Shown here one piece after another: positions 26,953-36,148 of a DNA stretch of 64,000 nucleotides (position 1 is its first letter; each line of letters opens with the position of its first letter). The DNA is from Macrococcus sp. DPC7161 (GTDB lineage: Bacteria > Bacillota > Bacilli > Staphylococcales > Staphylococcaceae). The stretch is from contig NZ_SDSC01000001.1 of assembly GCF_004117835.1 (NCBI RefSeq), forward strand, positions 62,001 to 126,000, in the 5' to 3' direction. Below the pieces are notes generated by a model. The model ran no database searches. It was not told the origin of the DNA and worked only from the letters and a program-made list of their open reading frames with translations. The translations under genes were made by a program, and so were the position numbers.

Positions 26953-29900
26953 ATGACATTTATTTCAATTAAACAAAATAATGACAAGTTGTTATTTTCT
27001 AATATTGATGAACAGTACCAAATAATACAATTTGAAGCGGATGATAAGATTTTCAGAAAGGAAATCAATCAATTTCAAGTCCAAATCTGTCTATCAGAAG
27101 TTTTAGAAATACTTCAATCAGATTACATGAAAAAAATCAAAATATTTTTAATATCTAATCAATCGATGACATATAAAGAAGCGTTAATAAAGAATGTTAA
27201 TTTACAAAATGACTATCCAGATTATCCAACCAAAAACTATTTCCAATTGGATGATATTGTTACAGTATCGCTTAAATACAGAATTTCATTGAAGCGATTT
27301 GAAATTTCAATTTCACCATTTGAAACAGTTAATATTAATGACTATCAAGTGACTCCCTATTTTGATAAACAATCTGTATTTTCTCTTTCTTTGCTTCAAA
27401 ATATTAAACCATCGACATATTTTAATTATAAACAAATTGATTCATTTAATATTAAAAATAGTAAAATAAATTTATTTGGCAAATTTTCTTTAATTAATGC
27501 ACTTGCTGAAAAAGTAAATTTAGTTATTGAACATCGTGAATCAGGACTAGGGGTTAAATGGCCATTAAATATTTTTAAAACAGAGCAGTTACGATCTCAA
27601 ACGTATAATGCATATTATTTTAAAATTACAGAAGAAGATCATATTGAAGAAATTTTTCAGTTAAACCTAAATGATGGTGACACACTTGATATGTACATTG
27701 AAATATATTTAAATACACTGAAAACTCCTATTAAAATTAAAATTGGTAATCCTAGAATATTAGTTGAGAGATTTTTAAAAGGAAAATTAAGATTTGATCG
27801 AAACGATGGTATTTATTATTTAATGCCTTATTTTACTTTAAAAGGCCGTAATCTTTCATTTAAAATTGCAAAATTATCACATGAAAGTGACGCATCTTAT
27901 GAAGCTTTTTCACAATCTATGATGTCTACAAAAGAGTTATGGGTAGTAGGTGAAAGACATTATAAAGCTCAAGATAATGGCTTTCATTTTTTTAAATACA
28001 TGAGATTAAATCATCCAGAAATAGATACCTATTATATTATTGATTTTGATTCTATTGAATATAAAAATGTCAAACCTTATGGAAATGTCGTTGACTATAG
28101 ATCACCAAAACATTTTGAAATAATGGCAAAAGCTACGAAAATATTTACAACACATCATCCTGAACTAATTTATCCGATGAATGATCGAGAATATATAAAA
28201 GAAATTAAAGCCCAGAAAATATTTTTACAACATGGGGTACTAGGTACAAAAAATTTAACGCAAATAAATGGCAATCAATTAAATGATTTTAATGTAGATA
28301 TGTTTTTGGTAAGTTCAGAACGTGAAAAACAAATTGTGCAAAGAGATTTAAAATTTTCGCCACAGCAAATAAAAGTTACAGGTTTATCAAGATTTGATGA
28401 GCTCTTTAAAACATGTGAAATTAAAAATCAAATATTAATTATACCAACATGGAGAGACTGGTTGACGAATATCGAGCAATTTTTAATTTCGGATTATTTT
28501 TTGAACTACTCACAACTTCTAAATCGTGATGAGATTAAAACCATTGCACAATCGGGGACAGAAGTAATTTTCTGTTTACACCCGAATATGCAAAATTTCT
28601 TAAAGTTCTTTGATGTACCGAATTATATTACTACAATTAGCCAAGGTGAAGTAGATGTTCAAAGACTTATTAAAGAAAGTAAATTGATGATTACAGATTA
28701 TTCAAGTGTAGGATTTGACTTTAGTTTCTTATACAAACCGGTTATTTATTACCAATTTGACAAAAAACAATTTATAGGAAAAAATCCATCTCATTTAGAT
28801 ATTGAGCGTGAACTACCAGGCTATATCGTGAATAATGAGCAAGAATTAATTAATAAATTAAAGAGTTTATTGGATGATAATTGTCAAATAAGTGAAACGG
28901 TAAAACATAAGATAGACCGTTTTGTAAAATACCGAGATATGAATAACTCAGAACGAATTTATATGTCTGCTCTTAATTTTGAAAATCATCATCGCCAAAT
29001 CAATCAACTGAAATATGATATTTTGTCCCAACACTTTTTAAAACGATTCAGAAAAAACAAAAAAGTATATTTCAAAGCAATGAAAATGTTGAATCTTTAT
29101 TTAACAAAATGCCATAAGGTTGATGAAAAATTGATTTTCATTGAAAGTAATGTAGGGAAATCGGTCTCTGATAGTCCTAAAAATATTTATGATGAACTAA
29201 AAAAACAAAATAAAGATTACAAAGTGGTTTGGGTGAGTAATCAACAATATCCATTTGATGATGAAAATGTAATTACGGTTAAAAGGTTATCCTTTGAATA
29301 CTTTTATTACATTTCGATTGCGAAATATTGGATCAATAATCAAAACTTCCCTTACTATATAAAGAAACATCCTAATACGATTTATATTCAAACATGGCAC
29401 GGAACACCTTTAAAGAAAATGCTTAATGATGTTAATCAATTTGAGGGTCGTGATGCAGGATATAAAGATAGAGTAAATATTGCCACAAGTAAATGGGATT
29501 ATTTGATATCACCGAGTCGTTATGCAACAACATGTTTCAAAAGTGCATTTCGATATGAAAAAAACTTTATAGAAGCCGGTTACCCGAGAAATGATTGGGC
29601 TCATAATATGAGTGATAGTGAAATGGCTGAATTTCAAGCGCTTATCAAACTCAAATTAGGGATAAATGATGGAAGAAAAATCATATTGTATGCACCTACA
29701 TTTAGAGATGATTTACTCAAATCTAGATCTATTTCATTACCATTTGATTTAAATGAACTGAGGGAGATTTCAAACGATTATATTATATTGATTAAACCTC
29801 ATTTATTAGTCGGAAAAAAATTAATCATTCCAGATGATTATCAAGGATTCGTTTTCAATGTGTATGATTTCCCAGATATAAATGAACTTTATGCTATAAC

Positions 29901-30204
29901 TGATATTTGTATCACTGACTATTCTTCAGTAATGTTTGATTTTGCAAATACACGAAAACCTCTCTTATTCTATACTTATGATTTAGAAAAATACCGTGAT
30001 CAACTACGAGGATTTTATATGGATTTTGAGAAAGAAGCACCAGGCCCACTAATTTATGATACGGCCGAGTTAATTTCAGCGATTAAAAACATTGATAAAA
30101 TAAAGACTTCTTATCAAGAAAAATATAATCAATTTTTCAATAAATATTGTGAGTTTGAAAATGGAAATGCTTCAAAATATATCGTTGAGCAAATTATTAA
30201 ATAG
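26953..30204 (+). CDS. Bimodular TagF-type glycerophosphotransferase
   Basis: A 1083-aa enzyme with two complete TagF catalytic modules. Residues about 1-300 form an all-beta-like N-terminal region I cannot name. Module 1 (about 325-660) has QHGVLGTKNL (His427), IPTWRDW, CLHPN (His543) and TDYSSVGFDF. Module 2 (about 725-1080) has TWHGTPLKKM (His816), YAPTFRDD, KPHLLVG (His950) and TDYSSVMFDF. The two modules differ enough in their first motif that they may use different acceptors or donors. The ATG (MTFISI) is preceded by GAAAGGTGA; an upstream TTG overlaps that site. It diverges from tarD and is followed by a strong terminator. Likely a wall polymer polymerase; single-module TagF proteins are the usual form, so this architecture is unusual. 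Confidence 0.8.
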   Translation: MTFISIKQNNDKLLFSNIDEQYQIIQFEADDKIFRKEINQFQVQICLSEVLEILQSDYMKKIKIFLISNQSMTYKEALIKNVNLQNDYPDYPTKNYFQLDDIVTVSLKYRISLKRFEISISPFETVNINDYQVTPYFDKQSVFSLSLLQNIKPSTYFNYKQIDSFNIKNSKINLFGKFSLINALAEKVNLVIEHRESGLGVKWPLNIFKTEQLRSQTYNAYYFKITEEDHIEEIFQLNLNDGDTLDMYIEIYLNTLKTPIKIKIGNPRILVERFLKGKLRFDRNDGIYYLMPYFTLKGRNLSFKIAKLSHESDASYEAFSQSMMSTKELWVVGERHYKAQDNGFHFFKYMRLNHPEIDTYYIIDFDSIEYKNVKPYGNVVDYRSPKHFEIMAKATKIFTTHHPELIYPMNDREYIKEIKAQKIFLQHGVLGTKNLTQINGNQLNDFNVDMFLVSSEREKQIVQRDLKFSPQQIKVTGLSRFDELFKTCEIKNQILIIPTWRDWLTNIEQFLISDYFLNYSQLLNRDEIKTIAQSGTEVIFCLHPNMQNFLKFFDVPNYITTISQGEVDVQRLIKESKLMITDYSSVGFDFSFLYKPVIYYQFDKKQFIGKNPSHLDIERELPGYIVNNEQELINKLKSLLDDNCQISETVKHKIDRFVKYRDMNNSERIYMSALNFENHHRQINQLKYDILSQHFLKRFRKNKKVYFKAMKMLNLYLTKCHKVDEKLIFIESNVGKSVSDSPKNIYDELKKQNKDYKVVWVSNQQYPFDDENVITVKRLSFEYFYYISIAKYWINNQNFPYYIKKHPNTIYIQTWHGTPLKKMLNDVNQFEGRDAGYKDRVNIATSKWDYLISPSRYATTCFKSAFRYEKNFIEAGYPRNDWAHNMSDSEMAEFQALIKLKLGINDGRKIILYAPTFRDDLLKSRSISLPFDLNELREISNDYIILIKPHLLVGKKLIIPDDYQGFVFNVYDFPDINELYAITDICITDYSSVMFDFANTRKPLLFYTYDLEKYRDQLRGFYMDFEKEAPGPLIYDTAELISAIKNIDKIKTSYQEKYNQFFNKYCEFENGNASKYIVEQIIK

Positions 30205-30246
30205 ATAACAAAATTTAAAATGATTTTAGGTTCTATGTAATTAATT

Positions 30247-30287
30247 AGAAGCGGGTGAGACTTTAAAGTCTCACCCGCTTCATTTTT
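30247..30287. terminator. Bidirectional terminator, perfect palindrome
   Basis: Arms GAAGCGGGTGAGACTTT / AAAGTCTCACCCGCTTC make a perfect 34-base inverted repeat between converging TagF-family genes. Confidence 0.9.
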
Positions 30288-30328
30288 GATCATAATAAAT
30301 ATTTAAAATTTAAGATTTAGCTTCACGC

Positions 30329-32368
30329 TTACTTATTCAAAATTTTATGAATTACTTTTTTTGCAGCATTGCCATCTTCAAAGGTATTCAATTGTTCATA
30401 CCATGATTGATTCATTATTTTCGGTTGTTTCAACAGTAGATTAATCCATTTTGCTAAATCCTCTTGATTGTCAACAATAGGGCCAGGTAATGCTTCATTA
30501 TAGTTTAAATAGAATCCTCGCAAGTTTTTTTCGTATTGTTGTAAATCATAACTATAGAATAATTGTGGCCTTTTTAAAATGCTAAAGTCGAAAAAGACAC
30601 TTGAATAATCAGTAATTAACATATCAGAGATTAAATATAATGATGCGATATCGGGATAAGTGGATACATTCTTAACTTTAGGATGAATTGGATCCTTTAA
30701 ATTGTCACCAATCAAATAGTGTAATCGCAATAAAACAATGATATCATCATCCAAGGCGCTAAATAATTTTTTAAAATCAATGTTGAGATTAAATTGATAT
30801 ATACCATTTTCATCAAAAGTATCATCTCGCCAAGTAGGTGCATACAAAATTACTTTTTGATGACAAGCTATGCCGAGTTCTTTTTTGATTTGGCTAATAA
30901 GATGTTTATTACTTTTATTATTTACTAAATAGTCATTTCTAGGGTAACCAGTCGTTATGATTTGATTTGATGGAATACTAAAGCAAGATTCAAAAATTTT
31001 TGTTGAATATGTATTTGGTGAGACAAGGTAATCCCATCTTTCTACTTCTTGCATAAATTTTAATTTATAAGCTTGCTCTGTTGTATTGGCAAGGTGAACA
31101 TCTTCCATATCTAGAGCTAATCTTTTTAAAGGAGTACCGTGCCACGTTTGAACATATATCTGTTCTGATCTTTTTAATATATGGTAGGGTAATCGTGTGT
31201 TCGATATCCAAAATTGACTGGTAGCATAGTAATAATAATATGCTATTGATAATCTTTTTACTTTTGTTACTTTACCTGAAATTTGATTTGATGAAGGGTC
31301 GTTTAATACCCAAATGTATCGATATTCCGGATAATGTGCTTCTAAATACTCGTATAAATATTTCGGACTATCAGAGTAACTTTTCCCATTAAATGATTCA
31401 AAGATGAAAGTGTTTTGTTTTATAGGTAATTTCAAAAATAGTAATTCATAACATGTAACTGCAAATTTAGTTGGATTTTGTAATACTCGCTTTATACTTC
31501 GAATCCACTTCCGAATTGAGATTTCAAAATAGATGCTATTTCTTCTTTTATTAATAAATAAAAAGCGCTCAATTTTTTGAATAAAAGATAGATTATGACG
31601 GTGTGATATAAAATATTGTCGTAAATCTTCCATGAATTCATTGATAAACGATTGATAATGATTTGTTGAAGGATTGAACGCTTTAAATATGATTGAATTG
31701 AAATACTGGTCAAACATTCTTTGCAGAGAATGATTACTAGGTAATATAGGTCTAATTTTGAGAAATTCACGATAATAATGACGATGCATATTACTAGGTA
31801 AACCATCGAACGTTAACAAATTGTTAATGGTATTGCGATGATCTGCTAATATATCTATATTTTGTTTTGATATATTGGTGATGTAATCTATATACCCTTT
31901 AATATAAAAGAAATTTGGATAATTTTTATTGAAAGTAACATTGTATTTATGGAATGTAGGTACATGAAAAATGACGTTTGATAATTCATTGCCGATGCTT
32001 AAATATTGGTTTTCTTTAATAGCGATTCTTGTATGCTGAATGTCACTTTTAAACAAATCAAAATTAATGCTTTGTAAATTAGAAATATATAAATGAGTTT
32101 CTTTCGTATTTTTAATTTTGTCGTTTAAAAGATCAATCAATTGTGTAGTATCATGGAAGTAAATCATATGGATAGGAATATCAATATTTATTAAATTTTT
32201 CAATTGATTTTCATATTGTTTTGGTATGATGATGGCTATAGCAATAGAAGAAAAAATCTTTTTTTGCTCACGAACTAGCGTGTTTACATCATTAATAATT
32301 TCCATTTTATTTGGAAAATGAGTATATGGATGCTCTATATAGGTTAATAGATTTTGTATACTTTTCAT
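30329..32368 (-). CDS. TagF-family glycerophosphotransferase, long N-terminus
   Basis: A 679-aa protein with a C-terminal TagF domain (about 318-675): TWHGTPLKRL (His410), GYPRNDY, YAPTWRDD, LRLHYLIG (His550) and TDYSSVFFDF, closing in NTFEDGNAAKK. All catalytic motifs are kept. The N-terminal 310 residues match nothing I know; they may derive from a GT2 domain but carry no DxD or nucleotide motif. Its catalytic domain is closest in motif detail to module 2 of the converging 1083-aa enzyme. AGAGG lies before the ATG. It diverges from an FmtA-like gene. Confidence 0.78.
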   Translation of the reverse strand: MKSIQNLLTYIEHPYTHFPNKMEIINDVNTLVREQKKIFSSIAIAIIIPKQYENQLKNLINIDIPIHMIYFHDTTQLIDLLNDKIKNTKETHLYISNLQSINFDLFKSDIQHTRIAIKENQYLSIGNELSNVIFHVPTFHKYNVTFNKNYPNFFYIKGYIDYITNISKQNIDILADHRNTINNLLTFDGLPSNMHRHYYREFLKIRPILPSNHSLQRMFDQYFNSIIFKAFNPSTNHYQSFINEFMEDLRQYFISHRHNLSFIQKIERFLFINKRRNSIYFEISIRKWIRSIKRVLQNPTKFAVTCYELLFLKLPIKQNTFIFESFNGKSYSDSPKYLYEYLEAHYPEYRYIWVLNDPSSNQISGKVTKVKRLSIAYYYYYATSQFWISNTRLPYHILKRSEQIYVQTWHGTPLKRLALDMEDVHLANTTEQAYKLKFMQEVERWDYLVSPNTYSTKIFESCFSIPSNQIITTGYPRNDYLVNNKSNKHLISQIKKELGIACHQKVILYAPTWRDDTFDENGIYQFNLNIDFKKLFSALDDDIIVLLRLHYLIGDNLKDPIHPKVKNVSTYPDIASLYLISDMLITDYSSVFFDFSILKRPQLFYSYDLQQYEKNLRGFYLNYNEALPGPIVDNQEDLAKWINLLLKQPKIMNQSWYEQLNTFEDGNAAKKVIHKILNK

Positions 32369-32473
32369 AAGGAACCTCTTTAAAATTAAGTTTATTATCA
32401 GTATATCATGTTATATACATTTACTTGATAAATTAATGAGATCTAAGAAAAGAAAATATATATTAAAATTATG

Positions 32474-32502
32474 TTACGATTAAATTACTTTTGTGTTACA
32501 AT
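32474..32502 (+). promoter_or_regulatory. Promoter of the first FmtA-like gene
   Basis: TTACGA, 17 bases, TACAAT, about 45 bases before the start codon. Confidence 0.5.
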
Positions 32503-32545
32503 CATTTTATTAATTCTATCATGCATAACTATATTGAGGTGCTAA

Positions 32546-33736
32546 ATGAAAAAAATATTATTTGCAACGCTATTAACAGTAGTGATAGGTATTGGTGCAA
32601 TTTCTGTATGGAAATATAAAGATTTAACAGAAAAACAAGTAGCATCTATAAAGACGAAAAAAGAAGAACCTACTTTAAAGAAACCAAAGACATTCACAAA
32701 AGAGGATGTACAAAATAATCAACTTGCTCAAAAAATTGATCAATACTTAAAAATGAAAAATCGTAATCATATCAATGTTTATGTTATGAATCATCAAAAA
32801 GAAGTTATTAATCAATCATATGGGAACTTATCATTGGACGAATCTGTTCCACTTAAACCAGAGCATATGTTTTTAATCGGGTCATGTAATAAAATGATTA
32901 CAGGTATCATTGTAAAGCAACTTGAAATGGAACATAAAATTAACATAAATGCACCAGTTAAATCATATATTCCAGAATTTCGAAATAACTCAATTACAGT
33001 AAAAGACCTAATATTACATCGCAGTGGTTTAGTTTACTATAATGTACCTGACAAAGGATATGGATTAGATTCATCAGTTAAATCCATTATATCTGCAGGC
33101 GTCGATTTTAAAACGAAAGGTACATTTTTTTATAATGATGCCAATTATATTGTACTTGCTAAAATTATCGAAAAAGTAACAGACGAAAGTTATGAAAAGA
33201 ATGTAAATGAAAGAATCTTTAAACCTTATCATTTAACACAGTCAGCATTTTTTAATGATGAAAATTTGAAGTCTAAATTTGTTTATGGATTTGATTTTTA
33301 TAAAAATCATTGGATCAAAAGTAATGTCACTAACTTAGATAAATTTTATGGCGCAGGTAATGTTTATATGTCCACAGAAGCATTAGCGACACTGACACAT
33401 CATCTTGCAACAAATCAAATTTTTGATGTAAATACAACCAATCAATTAATGGGTAATTTAGCGATTGATGTCGCTCAAAAATACCGTTATGGTTTTTATA
33501 AAGAGCAAGGCTATTACCGTACGAGAGGTTATATGTACGGGCAAGATGTTGTTTGTTACTTTAATAAAAATATTTCTATAGTGTTGGCAACCAATAAAAT
33601 TAGATTTGAAGAAACACACATCAATGAAGCGGATATTAAACATATTTTTGAAATGGTTAGAATGGATAATTTAAACAGAAACCAAACGAACCATACAACT
33701 ATCAGTCCTTCATTAAATAAACAAGCAATACTTTAA
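32546..33736 (+). CDS. FmtA-like serine esterase / penicillin-recognising protein, membrane-anchored
   Basis: A 396-aa relative of FmtA, the S. aureus enzyme that removes D-alanine from teichoic acids and recognises beta-lactams. Seen: an N-terminal membrane anchor (about 4-22), then a beta-lactamase-like domain with the SxxK motif IGSCNK (Ser113, Lys116), LHRSGL, the YNDANY motif near 204, YGAGNVYMS, and RYGFY in place of the usual KTG box. Length nearly equals S. aureus FmtA (397 aa). GAGGTG precedes the ATG. It is probably monocistronic. A second, lipoprotein paralogue is at 43773. Whether it is the FmtA orthologue or a side branch is open. Confidence 0.82.
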   Translation: MKKILFATLLTVVIGIGAISVWKYKDLTEKQVASIKTKKEEPTLKKPKTFTKEDVQNNQLAQKIDQYLKMKNRNHINVYVMNHQKEVINQSYGNLSLDESVPLKPEHMFLIGSCNKMITGIIVKQLEMEHKININAPVKSYIPEFRNNSITVKDLILHRSGLVYYNVPDKGYGLDSSVKSIISAGVDFKTKGTFFYNDANYIVLAKIIEKVTDESYEKNVNERIFKPYHLTQSAFFNDENLKSKFVYGFDFYKNHWIKSNVTNLDKFYGAGNVYMSTEALATLTHHLATNQIFDVNTTNQLMGNLAIDVAQKYRYGFYKEQGYYRTRGYMYGQDVVCYFNKNISIVLATNKIRFEETHINEADIKHIFEMVRMDNLNRNQTNHTTISPSLNKQAIL

Positions 33737-33756
33737 AATCAGTATAGTATAAATTA

Positions 33757-33790
33757 AAGAGATCGCATCATTGATGTGGTCTTTTTTAAT
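33757..33790 (+). terminator. Terminator after the first FmtA-like gene
   Basis: Imperfect stem AAAGAGATCGCATCA / TGATGTGGTCTTT with T-run. Confidence 0.75.
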
Positions 33791-33983
33791 TTTTTGTAAA
33801 TATCATAAAGGAATTATTAACTGATTATATAAACGGTAAACCCACACTAAAGATATTGTAAATGTACTTTAAAACACGTGAAAGTCCTATATTCTATAGT
33901 TATATTGAAATTATAGATAAGATACATAAAAGCAACGATTAAAATTATTAAAAATATTAATTTAACATAAAGGGCGGAGTATT

Positions 33984-35240
33984 TTGAAGTTAACGACAAT
34001 TGGTTTAGGTTATATTGGTTTACCAACATCTATCATGTTTAGTAAATATGGCGTAGATGTAGTAGGAGTAGATATTAATCAACGTGCAGTAGATTCATTA
34101 AATCGTGGGCAGATTCATATCGAAGAGCCTGGATTACAAGAAGCGTTTGAAAGCGTATTAGCATCAGGAACGTTTAAAGCAACAACGACTCCTGAAAAAG
34201 CAGATGTCTTCATTATTGCAGTGCCAACACCTAATAAAGATGATCAATTTAAATCATGTGACATTTCAATGGTGATGAGCGCTGTTGAAAGCATTTTACC
34301 TTTAGTAGAAAAAGGGAACACGATCATCGTAGAATCAACAATCGCACCACGAACAATGGATGATTTCGTGAAACCGCTTGTTGAAAGTAAAGGATTTACA
34401 ATTGGAGAAGATATCTATTTAGTGCATTGTCCAGAACGTGTATTGCCAGGACAAATCATGCATGAATTAATTCATAATAACCGAATTATTGGTGGCGTTA
34501 CAAAAGCATGTATCGAAGCAGGAAAACGTGTATATGGCACATTTGTGCAAGGTGAAATGATCGAAACAGATGCTAAAACTGCTGAGATGAGTAAATTGAT
34601 GGAAAATACTTATCGTGATGTAAATATTGCTCTTGCAAATGAATTAGCGAAAGTATGTAATCATTTAGAAATCAATGCACTAGAAGTGATTGAAATGGCA
34701 AATAAACATCCACGCGTTAATATACACTTACCAGGACCAGGTGTAGGTGGACATTGTTTAGCAGTGGACCCATATTTCATTATTGCAAAAGACCCTATTA
34801 ACTCAGATATCATTCAAGTATCACGTAAAATCAATAATTCAATGCCTCATTATGTCATCAAACATACGAACGGCATTTTAAAGAAAGTTAAAGGCAATAA
34901 GGTGACGGTATTCGGATTAACTTATAAAGGTGATGTAGATGATATCCGCGAATCGCCAGCATTTGATATTTATGAAATGTTAAAACAACAAAATATTGAT
35001 GTTGTTGCTTATGACCCACATGTAGAGCAAGATTTCGTTGAAAAAGATATGAAAAAAGCTGTAGCAGATAGCAGTTTAGTATTAATTTTAAGTGATCATT
35101 CTGAGTTTAAACATTTAAGTGATGATGATTTAAATGGTATGAAAGATAAAATTATTTTTGATACGAAAAATGTTGTGAAATCACAATTTAATGAAGTTCA
35201 GTATTACAATTATGGGAATTTGTATACCTATACACATTAA
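33984..35240 (+). CDS. UDP-N-acetyl-D-mannosamine dehydrogenase
   Basis: Oxidises UDP-ManNAc to UDP-ManNAcA, donor for acidic surface polysaccharides (WecC/Cap5O type). The 418-aa protein has the NAD site GLGYIGLP, IAVPTP, ESTIAPRT, VHCPERVLPG, catalytic Cys258 in GPGVGGHCLAVDP, and the C-terminal GLTYKGDVDDIRESPA. RVLPGQ and the GHC context point to the ManNAc rather than the glucose dehydrogenase branch. The start is a TTG with GGCGGAG six bases upstream; no ATG is near. It lies alone after a 246-base gap and is followed by an inverted repeat, then the second exporter operon. Its product implies a ManNAcA-containing polymer, not part of ordinary wall teichoic acid. Confidence 0.9.
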   Translation: MKLTTIGLGYIGLPTSIMFSKYGVDVVGVDINQRAVDSLNRGQIHIEEPGLQEAFESVLASGTFKATTTPEKADVFIIAVPTPNKDDQFKSCDISMVMSAVESILPLVEKGNTIIVESTIAPRTMDDFVKPLVESKGFTIGEDIYLVHCPERVLPGQIMHELIHNNRIIGGVTKACIEAGKRVYGTFVQGEMIETDAKTAEMSKLMENTYRDVNIALANELAKVCNHLEINALEVIEMANKHPRVNIHLPGPGVGGHCLAVDPYFIIAKDPINSDIIQVSRKINNSMPHYVIKHTNGILKKVKGNKVTVFGLTYKGDVDDIRESPAFDIYEMLKQQNIDVVAYDPHVEQDFVEKDMKKAVADSSLVLILSDHSEFKHLSDDDLNGMKDKIIFDTKNVVKSQFNEVQYYNYGNLYTYTH

Positions 35241-35244
35241 CTCT

Positions 35245-35268
35245 GGTTGGGACAAATTTGTTCCGACC
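35245..35268. repeat. Inverted repeat between dehydrogenase and exporter genes
   Basis: GGTTGGGACAAA / TTTGTTCCGACC, near-perfect 24-base palindrome with a short T-rich tail. It may be a weak terminator. It shares the GGGACAAA core with the intergenic repeat at 9530-9672. Confidence 0.55.
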
Positions 35269-35329
35269 TTTAATTTTATAAACTTATATCACACAAAAAG
35301 ATTTTATGAAAATGTATAGGAGTAGTTTT

Positions 35330-36139
35330 ATGAAAGAATTAATTAAATTGATTTATGAACAAATCAATCACATTGAACTTATTTATAAACTTGCAATATA
35401 TAATGTGAAAAGTCAGTATACTAATCATTATTTGGGTGTATTTTGGAATTTTTTACAACCGATGCTGCAAGTCGGATTATATTATTTAGTATTTGGGATG
35501 GGATTACGTGGCACACATGCAGATGTTAATGGTATACCTTATATTGTTGTTTTAATAAGTGGCCTGTTTCCATGGTTATTCATTTCACAATCAATTATGG
35601 CTGGTTCGAGCGCCATTCAGTCAAAATTGAGTTTAGTAACAAAAATGAAGTTTCCATCTAGTACTTTGCTATCAATATCATTTACAAATGCGTTAATCAA
35701 TTTATTAACCACATCATCTATTATCTTAATTATTTCATTGTTTTATCAACTTGTGCCTATTTGGCATTATTTATTTTTATTATATTTTATATTCAGTAGT
35801 TATATGTTGATTTTTGGTATTTCGCTAATTATGAGTACGTTAGTAATTTTAATAAGAGATACAAAAAATATTTTGCAAAATGTTATGCGTATGGGATTCT
35901 TTTTAACACCAATATTTTGGACAGTTGAGAATGCAAATCATATTATGCGAAAAATTAGTGATTTAAATCCTTTCAGCTATTTAATTAATATTTATCGAGT
36001 TACGTTTATTAATCCAAATATGAATTATTTAGGGAATGTATATGATCATTTATATTTTTGGTCGCTTACAATCTTGATTTTATTTATAGGAGCTAGAATA
36101 CATTTTAAATTTAGAAATAAACTTGTGGATTATTTATAG
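35330..36139 (+). CDS. Second TarG-like polysaccharide ABC exporter permease
   Basis: A 269-aa permease of the ABC-2 polysaccharide exporter type, paralogous to tarG at 20563: YNVKSQYTNHYLGVFWNFLQPMLQVG near the start, FGMGLRGTHADVNGIPY, and LIRDTKNILQNVMRMGFFLTPIFW. Six hydrophobic segments. The ATG has GGAGTAG; an ATG eight codons earlier lacks a site. It opens a nine-gene packed operon that ends at 44837, and its ATPase partner is the gene at 38695. The pair should export an undecaprenyl-linked polymer different from the main teichoic acid. Confidence 0.88.
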   Translation: MKELIKLIYEQINHIELIYKLAIYNVKSQYTNHYLGVFWNFLQPMLQVGLYYLVFGMGLRGTHADVNGIPYIVVLISGLFPWLFISQSIMAGSSAIQSKLSLVTKMKFPSSTLLSISFTNALINLLTTSSIILIISLFYQLVPIWHYLFLLYFIFSSYMLIFGISLIMSTLVILIRDTKNILQNVMRMGFFLTPIFWTVENANHIMRKISDLNPFSYLINIYRVTFINPNMNYLGNVYDHLYFWSLTILILFIGARIHFKFRNKLVDYL

Positions 36140-36148
36140 GAGATGACA

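Noticed and set aside
31492-31806. Second minus-strand frame of 104 codons inside the 679-aa TagF-family gene.
   Set aside because: It lies fully in the N-terminal region of an intact gene with good ribosome site; composition is that of an out-of-frame reading.
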